From Niabella ginsenosidivorans (GTDB taxonomy: Bacteria; Bacteroidota; Bacteroidia; Chitinophagales; Chitinophagaceae), in the NCBI RefSeq assembly GCF_001654455.1, contig NZ_CP015772.1:248001-312000 (forward strand): a stretch of 64,000 bases of DNA, written 5' to 3'. Below are positions 17,470 to 26,995 of this stretch, in pieces; the first letter of the stretch is position 1; each line of letters opens with the position of its first letter. A program made the position numbers and the translations under genes. Below the pieces are notes generated by a model, which was not told the DNA's origin, did not search any database, and saw only the letters and a list, made by a program, of their open reading frames with translations.

Positions 17470-17475
17470 CGCCCT

Positions 17476-18948
17476 ATGGCAACTACAGATACGAATAAAT
17501 TTCAGGCGATCATATCGCATTGTAAAGAGTATGGATTTATTTTCCCCAGCAGCGAGATCTACGATGGTTTGCAGGCCGTGTATGATTATGGCCAGTGGGG
17601 AGCGGAATTAAAAAAGAATATCAAGGATTATTGGTGGAAATCCATGACGCAGCTGCAGGATAATATTGTAGGTATTGATGCCGCCATTTTTATGCACCCC
17701 ACCACCTGGAAGGCCAGCGGGCATGTAGATGGGTTTAATGACCCGATGATCGACAACAAGGATAGCAAAAAGCGTTATCGTGTAGATCATCTTATAGAAT
17801 CCCATACAGACCAGCTCAAAGCAGAAGGAAAAGAAGAAGAAGCCGCCGCTATTATTGGTGCAATGGAAAAAGCAGATGCTGCGGGCGACCTGGAGGCACT
17901 GAAAAAGATCATTGATGAGAACAGGATCAAATGCCCGGTAAGCGGCACTGCCAACTGGACGGACATCCGCCAGTTCAACCTGATGTTCTCCACAGAATTC
18001 GGCTCTACCGTTTCTTCTGAAGAAGAGAACAATAAAGTATACCTGCGCCCGGAAACAGCGCAGGGGATCTTTGTCAATTTCCTGAATGTGCAGAAAACCG
18101 GTCGTATGAAAATACCATTCGGGATTGCGCAGATCGGTAAAGCCTTCCGGAACGAGATCGTTGCCCGCCAGTTCATTTTCCGCATGCGGGAGTTTGAACA
18201 GATGGAAATGCAGTTCTTCATCAAACCCGGCACACAAAAGGAATGGTATGAATACTGGAAGCAGGAGCGCCTGAAATGGCACCTGGAGCTGGGTGTTCCC
18301 CAAACCGAGTACCGCTTTCATGATCACGTAAAGCTGGCCCACTATGCCGATGCCGCCTGTGATATTGAATACAATTTTCCCATGGGCTTTAAAGAGCTGG
18401 AGGGCATCCACAGCCGTACGGATTTTGACCTGAGGAACCACCAGGAGTACAGCAGGAAGAAAATGCAGTATTTCGATAATGACATCAACCCGGAAACCGG
18501 AAAACCGATCGGTAACTATATTCCTTATGTGATCGAAACCTCTATTGGTCTGGACCGGATGTTCCTTTCCATGGTCTGCGCGGCTTATACGGAAGAGGAT
18601 CTGAGCGCTGACGGAAAAGAAGACAGCCGCGTGGTATTAAAATTCCCGGCAAAATTAGCGCCGATAAAACTGGCCGTTTTCCCGCTGACCAAAAAAGACG
18701 GGCTGCCGGAAATTGCACAGGAAATTATGGCCCGGTACCGGGCAGATTTTAAATGCTTCTATGAAGAAAAAGATACCATTGGCAAACGCTACCGCCGCAT
18801 GGATGCGCTGGGGGTACCTTTCTGTGTAACAGTAGACCACCAGACCAAAGAAGACAATACGGTTACCATCCGCCATCGCGACAGTATGGAGCAGGAGCGC
18901 ATTCCGATTGACCGGATCGGGGAGCTCGTTGGGAAAGCTATAAAATAA
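17476..18948 (+). CDS. glyS: Glycyl-tRNA synthetase (homodimeric type)
   Basis: This class II aminoacyl-tRNA synthetase of about 490 residues charges tRNA-Gly. Motif 2 is seen in FGIAQIGKAFRNEIVARQFIFRMREFEQMEMQFF, motif 3 in SIGLDRMFLSMVCAAY, and the anticodon-binding domain near the C-terminus has LAVFPLTKKDGLPEIAQEI and RYRRMDALGVPFCVTVD. The N-terminal KEYGFIFPSSEIYDGLQAVYDYGQWG is typical of the alpha2 eukaryote-like GlyRS used by Bacteroidota. The ATG at 17476 (MATTDTNKF) is preferred over an in-frame TTG at 17467 that lies within the -7 box. A hairpin follows the stop. Confidence 0.97.
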   Translation: MATTDTNKFQAIISHCKEYGFIFPSSEIYDGLQAVYDYGQWGAELKKNIKDYWWKSMTQLQDNIVGIDAAIFMHPTTWKASGHVDGFNDPMIDNKDSKKRYRVDHLIESHTDQLKAEGKEEEAAAIIGAMEKADAAGDLEALKKIIDENRIKCPVSGTANWTDIRQFNLMFSTEFGSTVSSEEENNKVYLRPETAQGIFVNFLNVQKTGRMKIPFGIAQIGKAFRNEIVARQFIFRMREFEQMEMQFFIKPGTQKEWYEYWKQERLKWHLELGVPQTEYRFHDHVKLAHYADAACDIEYNFPMGFKELEGIHSRTDFDLRNHQEYSRKKMQYFDNDINPETGKPIGNYIPYVIETSIGLDRMFLSMVCAAYTEEDLSADGKEDSRVVLKFPAKLAPIKLAVFPLTKKDGLPEIAQEIMARYRADFKCFYEEKDTIGKRYRRMDALGVPFCVTVDHQTKEDNTVTIRHRDSMEQERIPIDRIGELVGKAIK

Positions 18949-18974
18949 AAGGACGTAAAGCCATACAGATAAAA

Positions 18975-19025
18975 GGCCCTTGCCGATGACTGTTTTCCAA
19001 AGGGCCGTATTTATTTTATATTTGA
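18975..19025 (+). terminator. Terminator after glyS
   Basis: GGCCCTT (18975-18981) pairs with AAGGGCC (19000-19006), followed by a T-rich tail up to about 19025. It lies 26 bp after the glyS stop. Confidence 0.6.
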
Positions 19026-19149
19026 TCATAAAAGCTGATCAGCCTCAGGCTCCTTATCCTTTTGGATGAGGTGGAAAGGGTCCGGAGAAACAATAGATAA
19101 GTTCCCGGACAGCAATGAAAAAACATTTATTCTAACAAATTAACAAATT

Positions 19150-21420
19150 ATGAGAAGCTATTTACTCACTTTAATTATTTCAGTATTCAGCATGACTTTA
19201 ATAAATGCGCAGGATATTACAGGAGCCTGGAAGGGAGCCCTTGATGTACAGGGGACAAAGATCGCGTTGATCTTTCATCTAAAAAATGATAATAATGGCT
19301 TAACGGCCACGATGGACAGCCCGGACCAGGGCGCTTCCGGCATCCCGGTGGATAGCGTCCATTTTGCAGAGAACACCTTAGGGCTGGGTATAAAGGCAGC
19401 TGGTATCAGTTACAAGGGTACGCTCAATAATAATACGATCACCGGTGAGTTTCACCAGGGAGGCATGCAGCTTCCGCTGGTATTGACCAAAACCGTTATT
19501 ACAAAGCCGGGAGATACCACGCTTCCTTCAGGAGCAACTGAACTGCAAAAAATTATTGAACAGGACAAAGGCAATTACCAGTACAGGGTGGAAGACTATT
19601 TTGCACGGCCCAAATCCTCGCAATTTCAATTGTCACCCGGTGGCAAATTCCTTTCTTATATGGAAAAAGAAGATGATGGTAAACGCCATGTATATGTAAA
19701 AGAGATCGCTACCGGAAAAATAACCAGGGCCATTGAAGAGAAGGAGGAGCTGATAAAAGGTTATGGCTGGATCAATGATGAGCGCCTGGTATATGTAATG
19801 GATAAGGGAGGAAATGAAAATTTTCATATTTATGCCGCCGGCGTGGATGGCAGCAATGTGCTGGACCTGACCCCGTTTGACGGAGTGCAGGCAAGTATAG
19901 AGCGGATCCTGAAAGATCAGAAGAACTACATCATTATTACCATGAATAAGGACAATAAGCAGATCTTTGAGCCTTATAAGGTAAATGTGGTTACCGGCCA
20001 GATGGAAAAGTTATATGAAAATAAGGATGTAACAAATCCTATAGCCGGTTATGATTTTGACAAAGACGGCAACCTGCGCGGCTTTTCAAAAATGTACCAG
20101 GGCATAAAATCACAATATTTTTACAAGCCTTCCGGAGCAAGTAATTATTCGTTGTATTTTACCACTAACTGGGACGATAATTTCAACATCCTTTCCTTTA
20201 GTTACAACCCGGCCAACCCTGATGAGGCCTATGTTTTGACCAACCTGGATTCTGATAAGGCCCGTATTATCCTGTATGATTTTAAAAAGAAGGAGAAGGT
20301 AAAGGAAATTTTTTCCAATAAAGATTTTGATGTAAGCAGTATCGGCCTTTCGCGCAAGCGGAATTATGAAGTGGATTATTATGCTTATGAAGGAGAGAAA
20401 GAAGAAGTGATCCCTGTCAGCGAAACATTTAAAAAGATATACAACAATCTTAAAAAAGAGTTCAGCGCTTACCAGTTTGGCATAGCCGGAAAAACAGATG
20501 ATGAAAGTAAATACCTGGTATACGTGACCAGCGATCGCCTGGTGGGCAAATATTACATTTATGATGCTGCAACCGGCAAAATCACTTTCCTGTACGATCT
20601 GATGCCGCAACTGAAAGAAACAGACATGGCTGTCATGCAACCCATTACCTTTAAAAGCCGCGATGGCAAAACCATTCACGGGTATATCACCCTGCCCAAA
20701 GCAGCCCTGGAAGGTAAAAAAGTACCTTTGGTGGTGAATCCGCATGGAGGGCCGCAGGGCATCCGGGATAGCTGGGGTTTTAACCCGGAAACGCAGCTTT
20801 TTGCCAGCAGGGGGTATGCCACGTTGCAGGTGAACTTCCGGATCAGCGGTGGTTACGGTAAAGAATTTTTAAGGGCAGGATTCAAGCAGATCGGGCGGAA
20901 GCTGATGGATGATATTGAAGATGGTGTGCAATATGCAATTGACAAAGGCTGGGCAGATGCCGGTAAAAAAGCGATCTACGGCGGAAGCCATGGTGGGTAT
21001 GCAACATTAATGGGCCTGGTAAAAACACCGGACCTCTATACCTGTGGTGTGGATTATGTAGGTGTGTCTAATATTGAAACCTTCTTTGCCTCGTTCCCTG
21101 AATACTGGAAACCCTATAAGGAAATGGTAAAGCAGATCTGGTACGACCTGGACAACCCGGAAGAAGCAAAGATCGCGAAAGAGGTATCTCCATTTTATCA
21201 GCTGGATAAGATCAAAAAACCCTTACTGGTTGTGCAGGGGGCAAACGATCCCAGGGTAAATATCAACGAATCTGACCAAATCGTAAAGGCGCTGCGTGCC
21301 AAAGGGTTTGATGTGCCGTATATCGTTAAGTACAATGAAGGCCACGGATTTCAAAGAGAAGAGAACCGTATTGAATTTTATAAAACAATGCTGGGCTTTT
21401 TGGCAGGGTATTTAAAATAA
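19150..21420 (+). CDS. Exported S9-family prolyl oligopeptidase-like peptidase
   Basis: This 756-residue serine peptidase has a signal peptide (cleavage near INAQ). It then has a small beta domain of about 90 residues ([11 protein letters not shown] to [10 protein letters not shown]) often attached to Bacteroidota hydrolases, a seven-bladed propeller region (about 150-480) and a C-terminal alpha/beta-hydrolase domain. The catalytic triad is Ser613 in GGSHGGYA, Asp700 in GANDPR and His732 in [19 protein letters not shown] provides the oxyanion region. It likely cleaves peptides in the periplasm. A strong terminator follows 18 bp after the stop, so it is probably monocistronic. Confidence 0.93.
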   Translation: MRSYLLTLIISVFSMTLINAQDITGAWKGALDVQGTKIALIFHLKNDNNGLTATMDSPDQGASGIPVDSVHFAENTLGLGIKAAGISYKGTLNNNTITGEFHQGGMQLPLVLTKTVITKPGDTTLPSGATELQKIIEQDKGNYQYRVEDYFARPKSSQFQLSPGGKFLSYMEKEDDGKRHVYVKEIATGKITRAIEEKEELIKGYGWINDERLVYVMDKGGNENFHIYAAGVDGSNVLDLTPFDGVQASIERILKDQKNYIIITMNKDNKQIFEPYKVNVVTGQMEKLYENKDVTNPIAGYDFDKDGNLRGFSKMYQGIKSQYFYKPSGASNYSLYFTTNWDDNFNILSFSYNPANPDEAYVLTNLDSDKARIILYDFKKKEKVKEIFSNKDFDVSSIGLSRKRNYEVDYYAYEGEKEEVIPVSETFKKIYNNLKKEFSAYQFGIAGKTDDESKYLVYVTSDRLVGKYYIYDAATGKITFLYDLMPQLKETDMAVMQPITFKSRDGKTIHGYITLPKAALEGKKVPLVVNPHGGPQGIRDSWGFNPETQLFASRGYATLQVNFRISGGYGKEFLRAGFKQIGRKLMDDIEDGVQYAIDKGWADAGKKAIYGGSHGGYATLMGLVKTPDLYTCGVDYVGVSNIETFFASFPEYWKPYKEMVKQIWYDLDNPEEAKIAKEVSPFYQLDKIKKPLLVVQGANDPRVNINESDQIVKALRAKGFDVPYIVKYNEGHGFQREENRIEFYKTMLGFLAGYLK

Positions 21421-21438
21421 GGTAAAAAAGAAACAAGG

Positions 21439-21465
21439 TACGGGTGGCAACACCCGTATTTTTTT
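21439..21465 (+). terminator. Rho-independent terminator after the S9 peptidase gene
   Basis: TACGGGTG (21439-21446) and CACCCGTA (21451-21458) form a perfect 8-bp stem closed by a GCAA (GNRA) tetraloop and followed by seven T residues. Confidence 0.9.
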
Positions 21466-21627
21466 GCTGCGTATTTTAAAAAATACCGGATTTATCACCG
21501 GTCAAAAACAAAAGCAGCCGTGTAAATTTGATAAATAGACCCTGCAAAACGGGGTTCGTGTATCTGTGGTATTGAAAAAGGAATATGCTACCGGTATTAA
21601 AAGATTCTTTGTATTTTCACCGCTACA

Positions 21628-22212
21628 ATGACTGAGAGCCGTAAGAAATATCTTGTTTGTTCGATTGCTGAAAATAATGACCAGTCTGCTTTTGAAGAGC
21701 TGTTTACATTTTATTATCCCGGCCTGGTGTCATTTGCGGCAGGTATTTTGAAAGACCGCCAGTTGGCGGAGGAAATCGTGGAAGATGTGTTCCTGAAATT
21801 ATGGGAAAACAGGAACACAATGGTCTCTATTAATAATTTTTCGCATTATATGTATACTGCCTGCAAGTATGCCGCTATAAATGCCTTAAAGGCAAAAAAG
21901 AAAACTTTTGAAGAAATACCGGGGGATGATTTCTGGCTGGATGACACCTATAAAGGCCCCGAGACGGATCTGATAAGCAATGAAAATATGAATGAGATCC
22001 TCCAGGCCATCAATCAGCTTCCTCCCAGATGCCGGTTAATTTTCAGGCTGGTAAAGGAAGAAGGCATGAAGTACCAGGAAGTGGCACAATTGCTACAGCT
22101 CTCCGTTAAGACGGTTGAAAACCAAATGATTATTGCCATTCGTAAAATTCAGGACACACTGGAGCTTTTTTTGCCCGGATTGAAAAAACGTTTTAGCAAA
22201 AAGAAAGCTTAA
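21628..22212 (+). CDS. FecI-like ECF sigma factor (PUL2 regulator)
   Basis: This 194-residue sigma-70 family protein has region 2 with AFEELFTFYYPGLVSFAAGIL and AEEIVEDVFLKLWENR, and region 4 with LPPRCRLIFRLVKEEGMKYQEVAQLLQLSVKTVENQM as the helix-turn-helix. It is followed by fecR (67 bp) and an STN-containing SusC. This is the standard arrangement in which glycan binding at the outer membrane releases the sigma factor through FecR. Its targets likely include the PUL2 transporter promoter. The ATG at 21628 gives normal family length. Confidence 0.93.
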   Translation: MTESRKKYLVCSIAENNDQSAFEELFTFYYPGLVSFAAGILKDRQLAEEIVEDVFLKLWENRNTMVSINNFSHYMYTACKYAAINALKAKKKTFEEIPGDDFWLDDTYKGPETDLISNENMNEILQAINQLPPRCRLIFRLVKEEGMKYQEVAQLLQLSVKTVENQMIIAIRKIQDTLELFLPGLKKRFSKKKA

Positions 22213-22279
22213 AAAAAATTTCACTGTTTTTAGGGGTAAAAGCCTGGAAAAACTGACATATACGTACAGGTCAGTTTAA

Positions 22280-23350
22280 ATGAATAAAGAAAGGCTTACA
22301 GAATTGCTTGCCAAAAAAGTTTCCGGAATGCTTACACTTCCTGAAGCAAGGGAATTGGCGGAATACCTGGAAAAGAATCCTGATGATAAAGAGCTGGTGG
22401 CCCTGATGGATGATTTTCTGAAGGGAAGCCTGCATTTTGATCATGTGTACACCAAACAGATGCTGGATGAAAGAGTTACTCGGCTTAACCAGAAGATTTT
22501 TAAAGAGAAGCAGGGGCAGGAACCTCTACAAAAAAAGAGCCTTCTGCGTACAATTACTCTTTATATCTCTGTTGCCGCTCTTCTTGTTTTACTGGCTGGT
22601 ACCGCCTGGTATTTTTTTTATAGCCGTAAAAATGAGGCATCAGTTCCAAAAAATGTGCTGGCTACCAAACCGGGCTCTAAATCAACGGTAGAACTTCCTG
22701 ACGGAACCCGGGTACTGCTGAATGCAGACACCCGGTTGTTTTATGACCAGTCTTTTGGCAACAATACGCGTGAAGTAACATTGGAAGGAGAAGCCTATTT
22801 TGACGTGGTAAAAGATGCAGCGCATCCTTTTATCGTGCATACTTCTTTAATGAATATTAAGGTGCTGGGAACGGTTTTTAATGTGAGAGCCTATAAGAAT
22901 GAAGAGAACATGCAGGCCACTTTGCTGCGGGGCTCTGTAGAAGTTACTTTAAAGAAAAAAGGCGACCGGAAAATACTGGTACTGAAGCCCAATGAAAAGG
23001 TGATCGTCCGGAATTTCAACGCGGATGATACCGCAGCGGATAAAAGCAGGAATGCTTTGCCTGATATAGCGATTATGACCATTAAAGCAATGGGGAGCGA
23101 CTCTACCGTTAAAGAAACCCAGTGGACCAAGAACCGGCTGGTATTTGACCAGTCGAGACTGGAAGATATTATTCCCGAACTCGAAAGATGGTATGGCGTA
23201 ACGATCCAGATAAAGGATACTTCCCTGCTGAACAGGAAAATAAGTGGTATTTATGAAAATGAAAGCCTGACGGAAGTGCTGGAATCTTTTAAGCTGGTAT
23301 TGGACTTCAGCTATAAAATTTCAGGGAACACCGTAACGATTGTAAAATAG
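22280..23350 (+). CDS. FecR-family anti-sigma/signal transducer
   Basis: This 356-residue inner-membrane protein has a cytoplasmic N-terminal domain of about 90 residues that should bind the sigma factor, one membrane segment (about 93-114, LYISVAALLVLLAGTAWYF), the periplasmic FecR domain (STVELPDGTRVLLNADTRL, LEGEAYFDV, VLGTVFNVRAY) and a C-terminal DUF4974-type domain (LVFDQSRLEDIIPELERWYGV). It relays the signal from the STN domain of the SusC encoded next to the FecI-like sigma factor. A long gap of 139 bp with a hairpin and direct repeats separates it from susC. Confidence 0.94.
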   Translation: MNKERLTELLAKKVSGMLTLPEARELAEYLEKNPDDKELVALMDDFLKGSLHFDHVYTKQMLDERVTRLNQKIFKEKQGQEPLQKKSLLRTITLYISVAALLVLLAGTAWYFFYSRKNEASVPKNVLATKPGSKSTVELPDGTRVLLNADTRLFYDQSFGNNTREVTLEGEAYFDVVKDAAHPFIVHTSLMNIKVLGTVFNVRAYKNEENMQATLLRGSVEVTLKKKGDRKILVLKPNEKVIVRNFNADDTAADKSRNALPDIAIMTIKAMGSDSTVKETQWTKNRLVFDQSRLEDIIPELERWYGVTIQIKDTSLLNRKISGIYENESLTEVLESFKLVLDFSYKISGNTVTIVK

Positions 23351-23357
23351 ATTTATT

Positions 23358-23389
23358 AACCCGTAAAACAAGCATATGAACCCGTAAAA
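23358..23389 (+). promoter_or_regulatory. Direct repeat AACCCGTAAAA, 21-bp period, upstream of susC
   Basis: AACCCGTAAAA occurs at 23358-23368 and again at 23379-23389, exactly 21 bp apart, two helical turns. The GAACC core resembles ECF sigma -35 elements. It could be a binding site for the PUL2 FecI-like sigma factor or another regulator; this is inference. Confidence 0.4.
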
Positions 23390-23397
23390 AAACAGAA

Positions 23398-23425
23398 GGC
23401 GAAAAATGCTGCCACATTTTTCGCC
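23398..23425 (+). promoter_or_regulatory. Strong hairpin between fecR and susC
   Basis: GGCGAAAAATG (23398-23408) and CATTTTTCGCC (23415-23425) form a perfect 11-bp stem with a 6-nt loop. There is no T tract, so it may be a factor-dependent terminator, attenuator or mRNA processing site separating the regulator genes from the transport genes. Confidence 0.6.
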
Positions 23426-23489
23426 GGATAACAGACAGAAATAATTGCAGTATTGCAATATTCCATCACATTTAAATCACAACGAAAAT

Positions 23490-26400
23490 ATGAAAAAATC
23501 GGATTGCCTTGCCATGGGCCTGGGAAGGTATTGGATCATTAAATTTCTGCTGCTAATGAAATTGTCAGTCATTTTTTTATTCCTTACAGCATTTCAGGCG
23601 ATAGCTTATACAGGTATTACACAGGAACAGGTCAGTTTGCATTTAGAAAATACATCCCTGTCTGCCGCCCTGAAGAAAATAGAAGCCGATTACAGCTACC
23701 GTTTTGTGTATAACGATAGCGTGGCACTTATAAATCAGAAAGTAAACCTGAATGTAAATAATGCTTCTATTGATGATGTAATGCACCAGTTACTGATCAA
23801 TACCCGCTTTACCTATAAAAAAATGAGAAAAGACCTGCTGGTTATTGTACCTGCAGGAAGAAAAAGGTCGTTGCTAACTGTAAAAGGCAAGGTGCTGGAT
23901 TCATTGGGGCACCCCTTGGCGGGCGCAAGTATCCTTGAAAAAGGCACCAGCAATGGAACGGTGTCCGGGCCCGACGGTTCTTTTAGCCTGGCGCTCAATA
24001 GCAATACAGCTGTATTGGTCATCTCGGCAATAGGCTATGAAACAAGGGAAGTACTGGTAACGGGCGAAGAGCTCGGCGATATCCTGTTAATGGCTTCAGA
24101 TCAGAAATTAGAAGACGTGATTGTGATTGGTTATGGAACCACCACGCGAAAACGGATTACAGGAGCTGTAGACCAGATCTCTTCCAAAAATATTGAAAAC
24201 CGCCCGGTCGGGAACCTGACACAGGCGCTCCAGGGGGCGGCTCCAAGCCTCCTGATCCAGCAAAAAAGTATGGATCCCAATAATAACACGATCAATATTA
24301 ATATTCGCGGTATTAATACTTTCACCAACGCTTCGCCATTGGTAGTTATTGACGGGATGATCTCAGATGTAGGGAATATGAATAAGCTAAACCCTAACGA
24401 TGTGGATAATATTTCTATCCTGAAAGATGCCGGTACCGCAGCCATTTATGGCTCCCGTTCTGCAAGCGGTGTTATTTTAATTACCACCAAGCAGGGCGCT
24501 AAAAATTCAAAGCCCAGGGTCCGGCTGGGTGCGTCTTATGGGGTTCAGACACCGGATATTTTATATGAGCCGGTAGACGGCTGGCAGAATGCCACACTGC
24601 TGAATGTGGCATTGGCCAACGGAGGGAACAACCCTGCTTATACGCCGGAACAGATACAGGATCTGAAGAATCATGGAGATGCTGAATGGATGATGGACTA
24701 TATTTTTAAAGATGCACCCCAGCAATCCTATGATGTAAATATTTCCGGTGGTGCCGCCAACAGCACTTATATGGTTTCCGGTGGCTATTTCAGCCAGGGA
24801 AGCAATTTTATTGGCCCCGGATATGGAATACAACGGTATAACCTGCGCACCAAATTTACTACCGAATATAAACGGCTGAAGGTAAATGTGGTAATGGGTT
24901 ATGTGCGAAATGACATAAAAGGCGACGAAGCGAACCAGGATTTTAAAATAGCAGACGCCAGCCGTACGCCCAAATATTATTATAATGCCCCCAAAACAGC
25001 AGATGGCAGGTATATTAACAGCTCTGTGGGCACCAATGTGGCGGCCCAGCTGGAACTGGCAGGATATAACAAGCATAACAATGATTGGGTCAATATTGGA
25101 ACATCGCTCGATTTTAAGGTGACCAACGATTTAAAACTGAGAGGTGTATTTGGCTATGATCTTACATCCGACTGGAGGTTTATCCGCCGGTTTGAATATC
25201 CTGTTTATAATAGCCCGGAAAGTACAGAACCTGTAATGAACGGTACCAACCGGGAAACGGAAAACTATACATCCAAAAATGTTTTTATCAATGCGCAGGT
25301 TTTGCTGGATTATAACAAGCAAATCGGTAAACATGCAATAAGCGCCATGGGAGGTGTTTCCCAGGAAGTGCTGAACAACAGGGGTATTGATGCAAAAACA
25401 AAATTTACGGATCCGGATCTGGGTATCCCCATTTCAGGAGAAACGACCTTTGATGACACCCGTACAGAAGTCAACAACACGCTGAAACGGGTGATCCAGT
25501 CTGTTTTTGGACGTGCAAATTACAGTTATGACAACAGGTATTCGGCAGAATTTACCATCCGTGCTGATGGATCCAGCCGTTTTCCAAAAGAGAACCGCTG
25601 GGGCACTTTTCCTTCCGTTTCCCTGGGATGGACGCTTTCTCAGGAATCGTTTATGAGTGCCTACAAGGACAATATAGGAGATCTGAAGCTGCGGGGCTCC
25701 TGGGGTATTCTGGGAAATCAGGAAATAGACGACTACCAGTATTTTACCACGTACACAGTTTATTCCAATATTGCCGGTTTTAATAACAAGATCGCTTCCG
25801 GCACCGGATTTCAGATAGGTAGCCCGGACTTAAAATGGGAAAAAGTAAACACCAAAAACATCGGAGCCGATCTGTCTTTTCTTAAAAATAAATTAACGGC
25901 CAGCCTGGATTTCTTCTTTAATAAAACAACGAACATCCTGCTCGTTCCTATAACACCAACCGTGCTGGGAACAACATTGGGTGACGTAAACATCGGTTCC
26001 ATGCAAAACAGGGGCTGGGAAGTGAACATTGGCTATAACCTCAGAACAGGCGACGTAAATCACAGTTTTTCGTTCAACATTGGCAATACGCAGAACAAAG
26101 CGGTTGATCTGGGCAACCCGGAGATCAGAACAGTGGACAATATAGGATTTATCCGTCGCAACGGCCTGCCGTTAGGGGCTTATTACGGCCTGAAAACAGA
26201 TGGTCTGTTCCAGAGCTATGATGAAATAGCAAAGTCAGCGGTTCCCGTTGGCGCGGCTCCCCAGCCGGGTGACGTGAAATATGTAGACCGTAATAACGAT
26301 GGTATCATTGATGATGATGACCGTTTTTATTTAGGTGACGGGTTCCCCCATTATAATTTCGGATTCACTTATAATGTCAATTATAAAGGTTTTGATCTGG

Positions 26401-26867
26401 CACTGCTGATACAGGGGGTTGGTAAAAGGCTGCAATCACTCAGAGGCGATATCTATACTCCTTTTCATAATGGCGCCTGGTACCCCGTAATTTTTAAGCA
26501 TGAGCTGGATACATGGACGGTGACCAACACGGATGCAAAGTTTCCACGGCTGACTACTGATAACTCTGCTTCTTTTGCCAATAACTGGGGACATGCCTCT
26601 GACCTCTACCTGCTGGATGCTAAATATATCCGTGTAAAGAATATTCAGCTGGGGTACACGCTTCCCAATAAACTGGTTAGCAGATGGGGACTGGGTAAAG
26701 TACGCGCTTACCTGAATGCCCAGAACCCTTTTACATTTTCAAAGAATTCTTTCATAGACCCGGAATCCACAGAGTTTGATAATATGTTAAAAGCCAATGG
26801 AGGAAACAGCGGCAGGAATTATCCTACGCTTAAATTTTATGGCGGTGGCATCAATATAGATTTTTAA
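23490..26867 (+). CDS. SusC-like TonB-dependent transporter with STN domain (PUL2)
   Basis: This outer-membrane receptor of about 1125 residues has, after its signal peptide (cleavage near AIAYTG), an STN signalling domain (about 45-105, VSLHLENTSLSAALKKIEADYSYRF), a carboxypeptidase-regulatory-like domain (TVKGKVLDSLGHPLAGASILEK), the TonB box-like EDVIVIGYG, the plug (NINIRGINTFTN, VVIDGM), the SusC motif ILKDAGTAAIYGSRSASGVILI and a large barrel. The STN domain is expected to contact the FecR encoded upstream. The ATG at 23490 (MKKSDCLAMG) is preferred to an in-frame ATG at 23445 because it precedes the signal peptide more closely. Confidence 0.95.
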   Translation: MKKSDCLAMGLGRYWIIKFLLLMKLSVIFLFLTAFQAIAYTGITQEQVSLHLENTSLSAALKKIEADYSYRFVYNDSVALINQKVNLNVNNASIDDVMHQLLINTRFTYKKMRKDLLVIVPAGRKRSLLTVKGKVLDSLGHPLAGASILEKGTSNGTVSGPDGSFSLALNSNTAVLVISAIGYETREVLVTGEELGDILLMASDQKLEDVIVIGYGTTTRKRITGAVDQISSKNIENRPVGNLTQALQGAAPSLLIQQKSMDPNNNTININIRGINTFTNASPLVVIDGMISDVGNMNKLNPNDVDNISILKDAGTAAIYGSRSASGVILITTKQGAKNSKPRVRLGASYGVQTPDILYEPVDGWQNATLLNVALANGGNNPAYTPEQIQDLKNHGDAEWMMDYIFKDAPQQSYDVNISGGAANSTYMVSGGYFSQGSNFIGPGYGIQRYNLRTKFTTEYKRLKVNVVMGYVRNDIKGDEANQDFKIADASRTPKYYYNAPKTADGRYINSSVGTNVAAQLELAGYNKHNNDWVNIGTSLDFKVTNDLKLRGVFGYDLTSDWRFIRRFEYPVYNSPESTEPVMNGTNRETENYTSKNVFINAQVLLDYNKQIGKHAISAMGGVSQEVLNNRGIDAKTKFTDPDLGIPISGETTFDDTRTEVNNTLKRVIQSVFGRANYSYDNRYSAEFTIRADGSSRFPKENRWGTFPSVSLGWTLSQESFMSAYKDNIGDLKLRGSWGILGNQEIDDYQYFTTYTVYSNIAGFNNKIASGTGFQIGSPDLKWEKVNTKNIGADLSFLKNKLTASLDFFFNKTTNILLVPITPTVLGTTLGDVNIGSMQNRGWEVNIGYNLRTGDVNHSFSFNIGNTQNKAVDLGNPEIRTVDNIGFIRRNGLPLGAYYGLKTDGLFQSYDEIAKSAVPVGAAPQPGDVKYVDRNNDGIIDDDDRFYLGDGFPHYNFGFTYNVNYKGFDLALLIQGVGKRLQSLRGDIYTPFHNGAWYPVIFKHELDTWTVTNTDAKFPRLTTDNSASFANNWGHASDLYLLDAKYIRVKNIQLGYTLPNKLVSRWGLGKVRAYLNAQNPFTFSKNSFIDPESTEFDNMLKANGGNSGRNYPTLKFYGGGINIDF

Positions 26868-26895
26868 AAGGTATGAAAATGAAACGAAGCATTAT

Positions 26896-26971
26896 AAGCC
26901 CGAAAGCCTTCGGGGCTCAAATAAGAGAATATATGCGCGGAGTTTTATTCTGCCAAAAGAATCATCGCGCA
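26896..26971 (+). promoter_or_regulatory. Two intercistronic hairpins between susC and susD (PUL2)
   Basis: Hairpin 1 is AGCCCGAA/TTCGGGGCT (26897-26917). Hairpin 2 is TGCGCG (26934-26939) with CGCGCA (26966-26971), with an inner ATTCT/AGAAT pair. The PUL1 susC-susD gap is only 18 bp and has no such structure. A role in uneven expression of transporter and lipoprotein, or a mobile mini-palindrome, is inferred. Confidence 0.5.
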
Positions 26972-26995
26972 GCGGCAAACAAAAAAAATATACGG

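Larger units (their letters stand above)
15836..17475. other. 1.6-kb gene-free, repeat-rich interval
   Basis: No convincing gene lies here; short open frames fall inside repeats. A GAGGCTGT end motif resembling the terminal repeat of the 54634 element is at 15875. It is followed by a 131-bp inverted-end element (16314-16444), a region bounded by 15-bp inverted repeats (16624-16893), a 333-bp dispersed repeat (16945-17277) and several GC-rich mini-hairpins (16701-16718, 16826-16841, 17058-17073). A -7 box for glyS is at the right end. Confidence 0.8.

Noticed and set aside
17608-18441. 277-codon open frame on the minus strand
   Set aside because: It lies wholly antisense within glyS, shows no domain, and follows from the codon use of the real gene.
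20110-20745. 211-codon open frame on the minus strand
   Set aside because: It is antisense to the S9 peptidase propeller region and has no protein features.
26873-26995. Longer N-terminus for the PUL2 SusD protein
   Set aside because: It would place about 41 residues before a clear lipoprotein signal and would translate the two hairpins.
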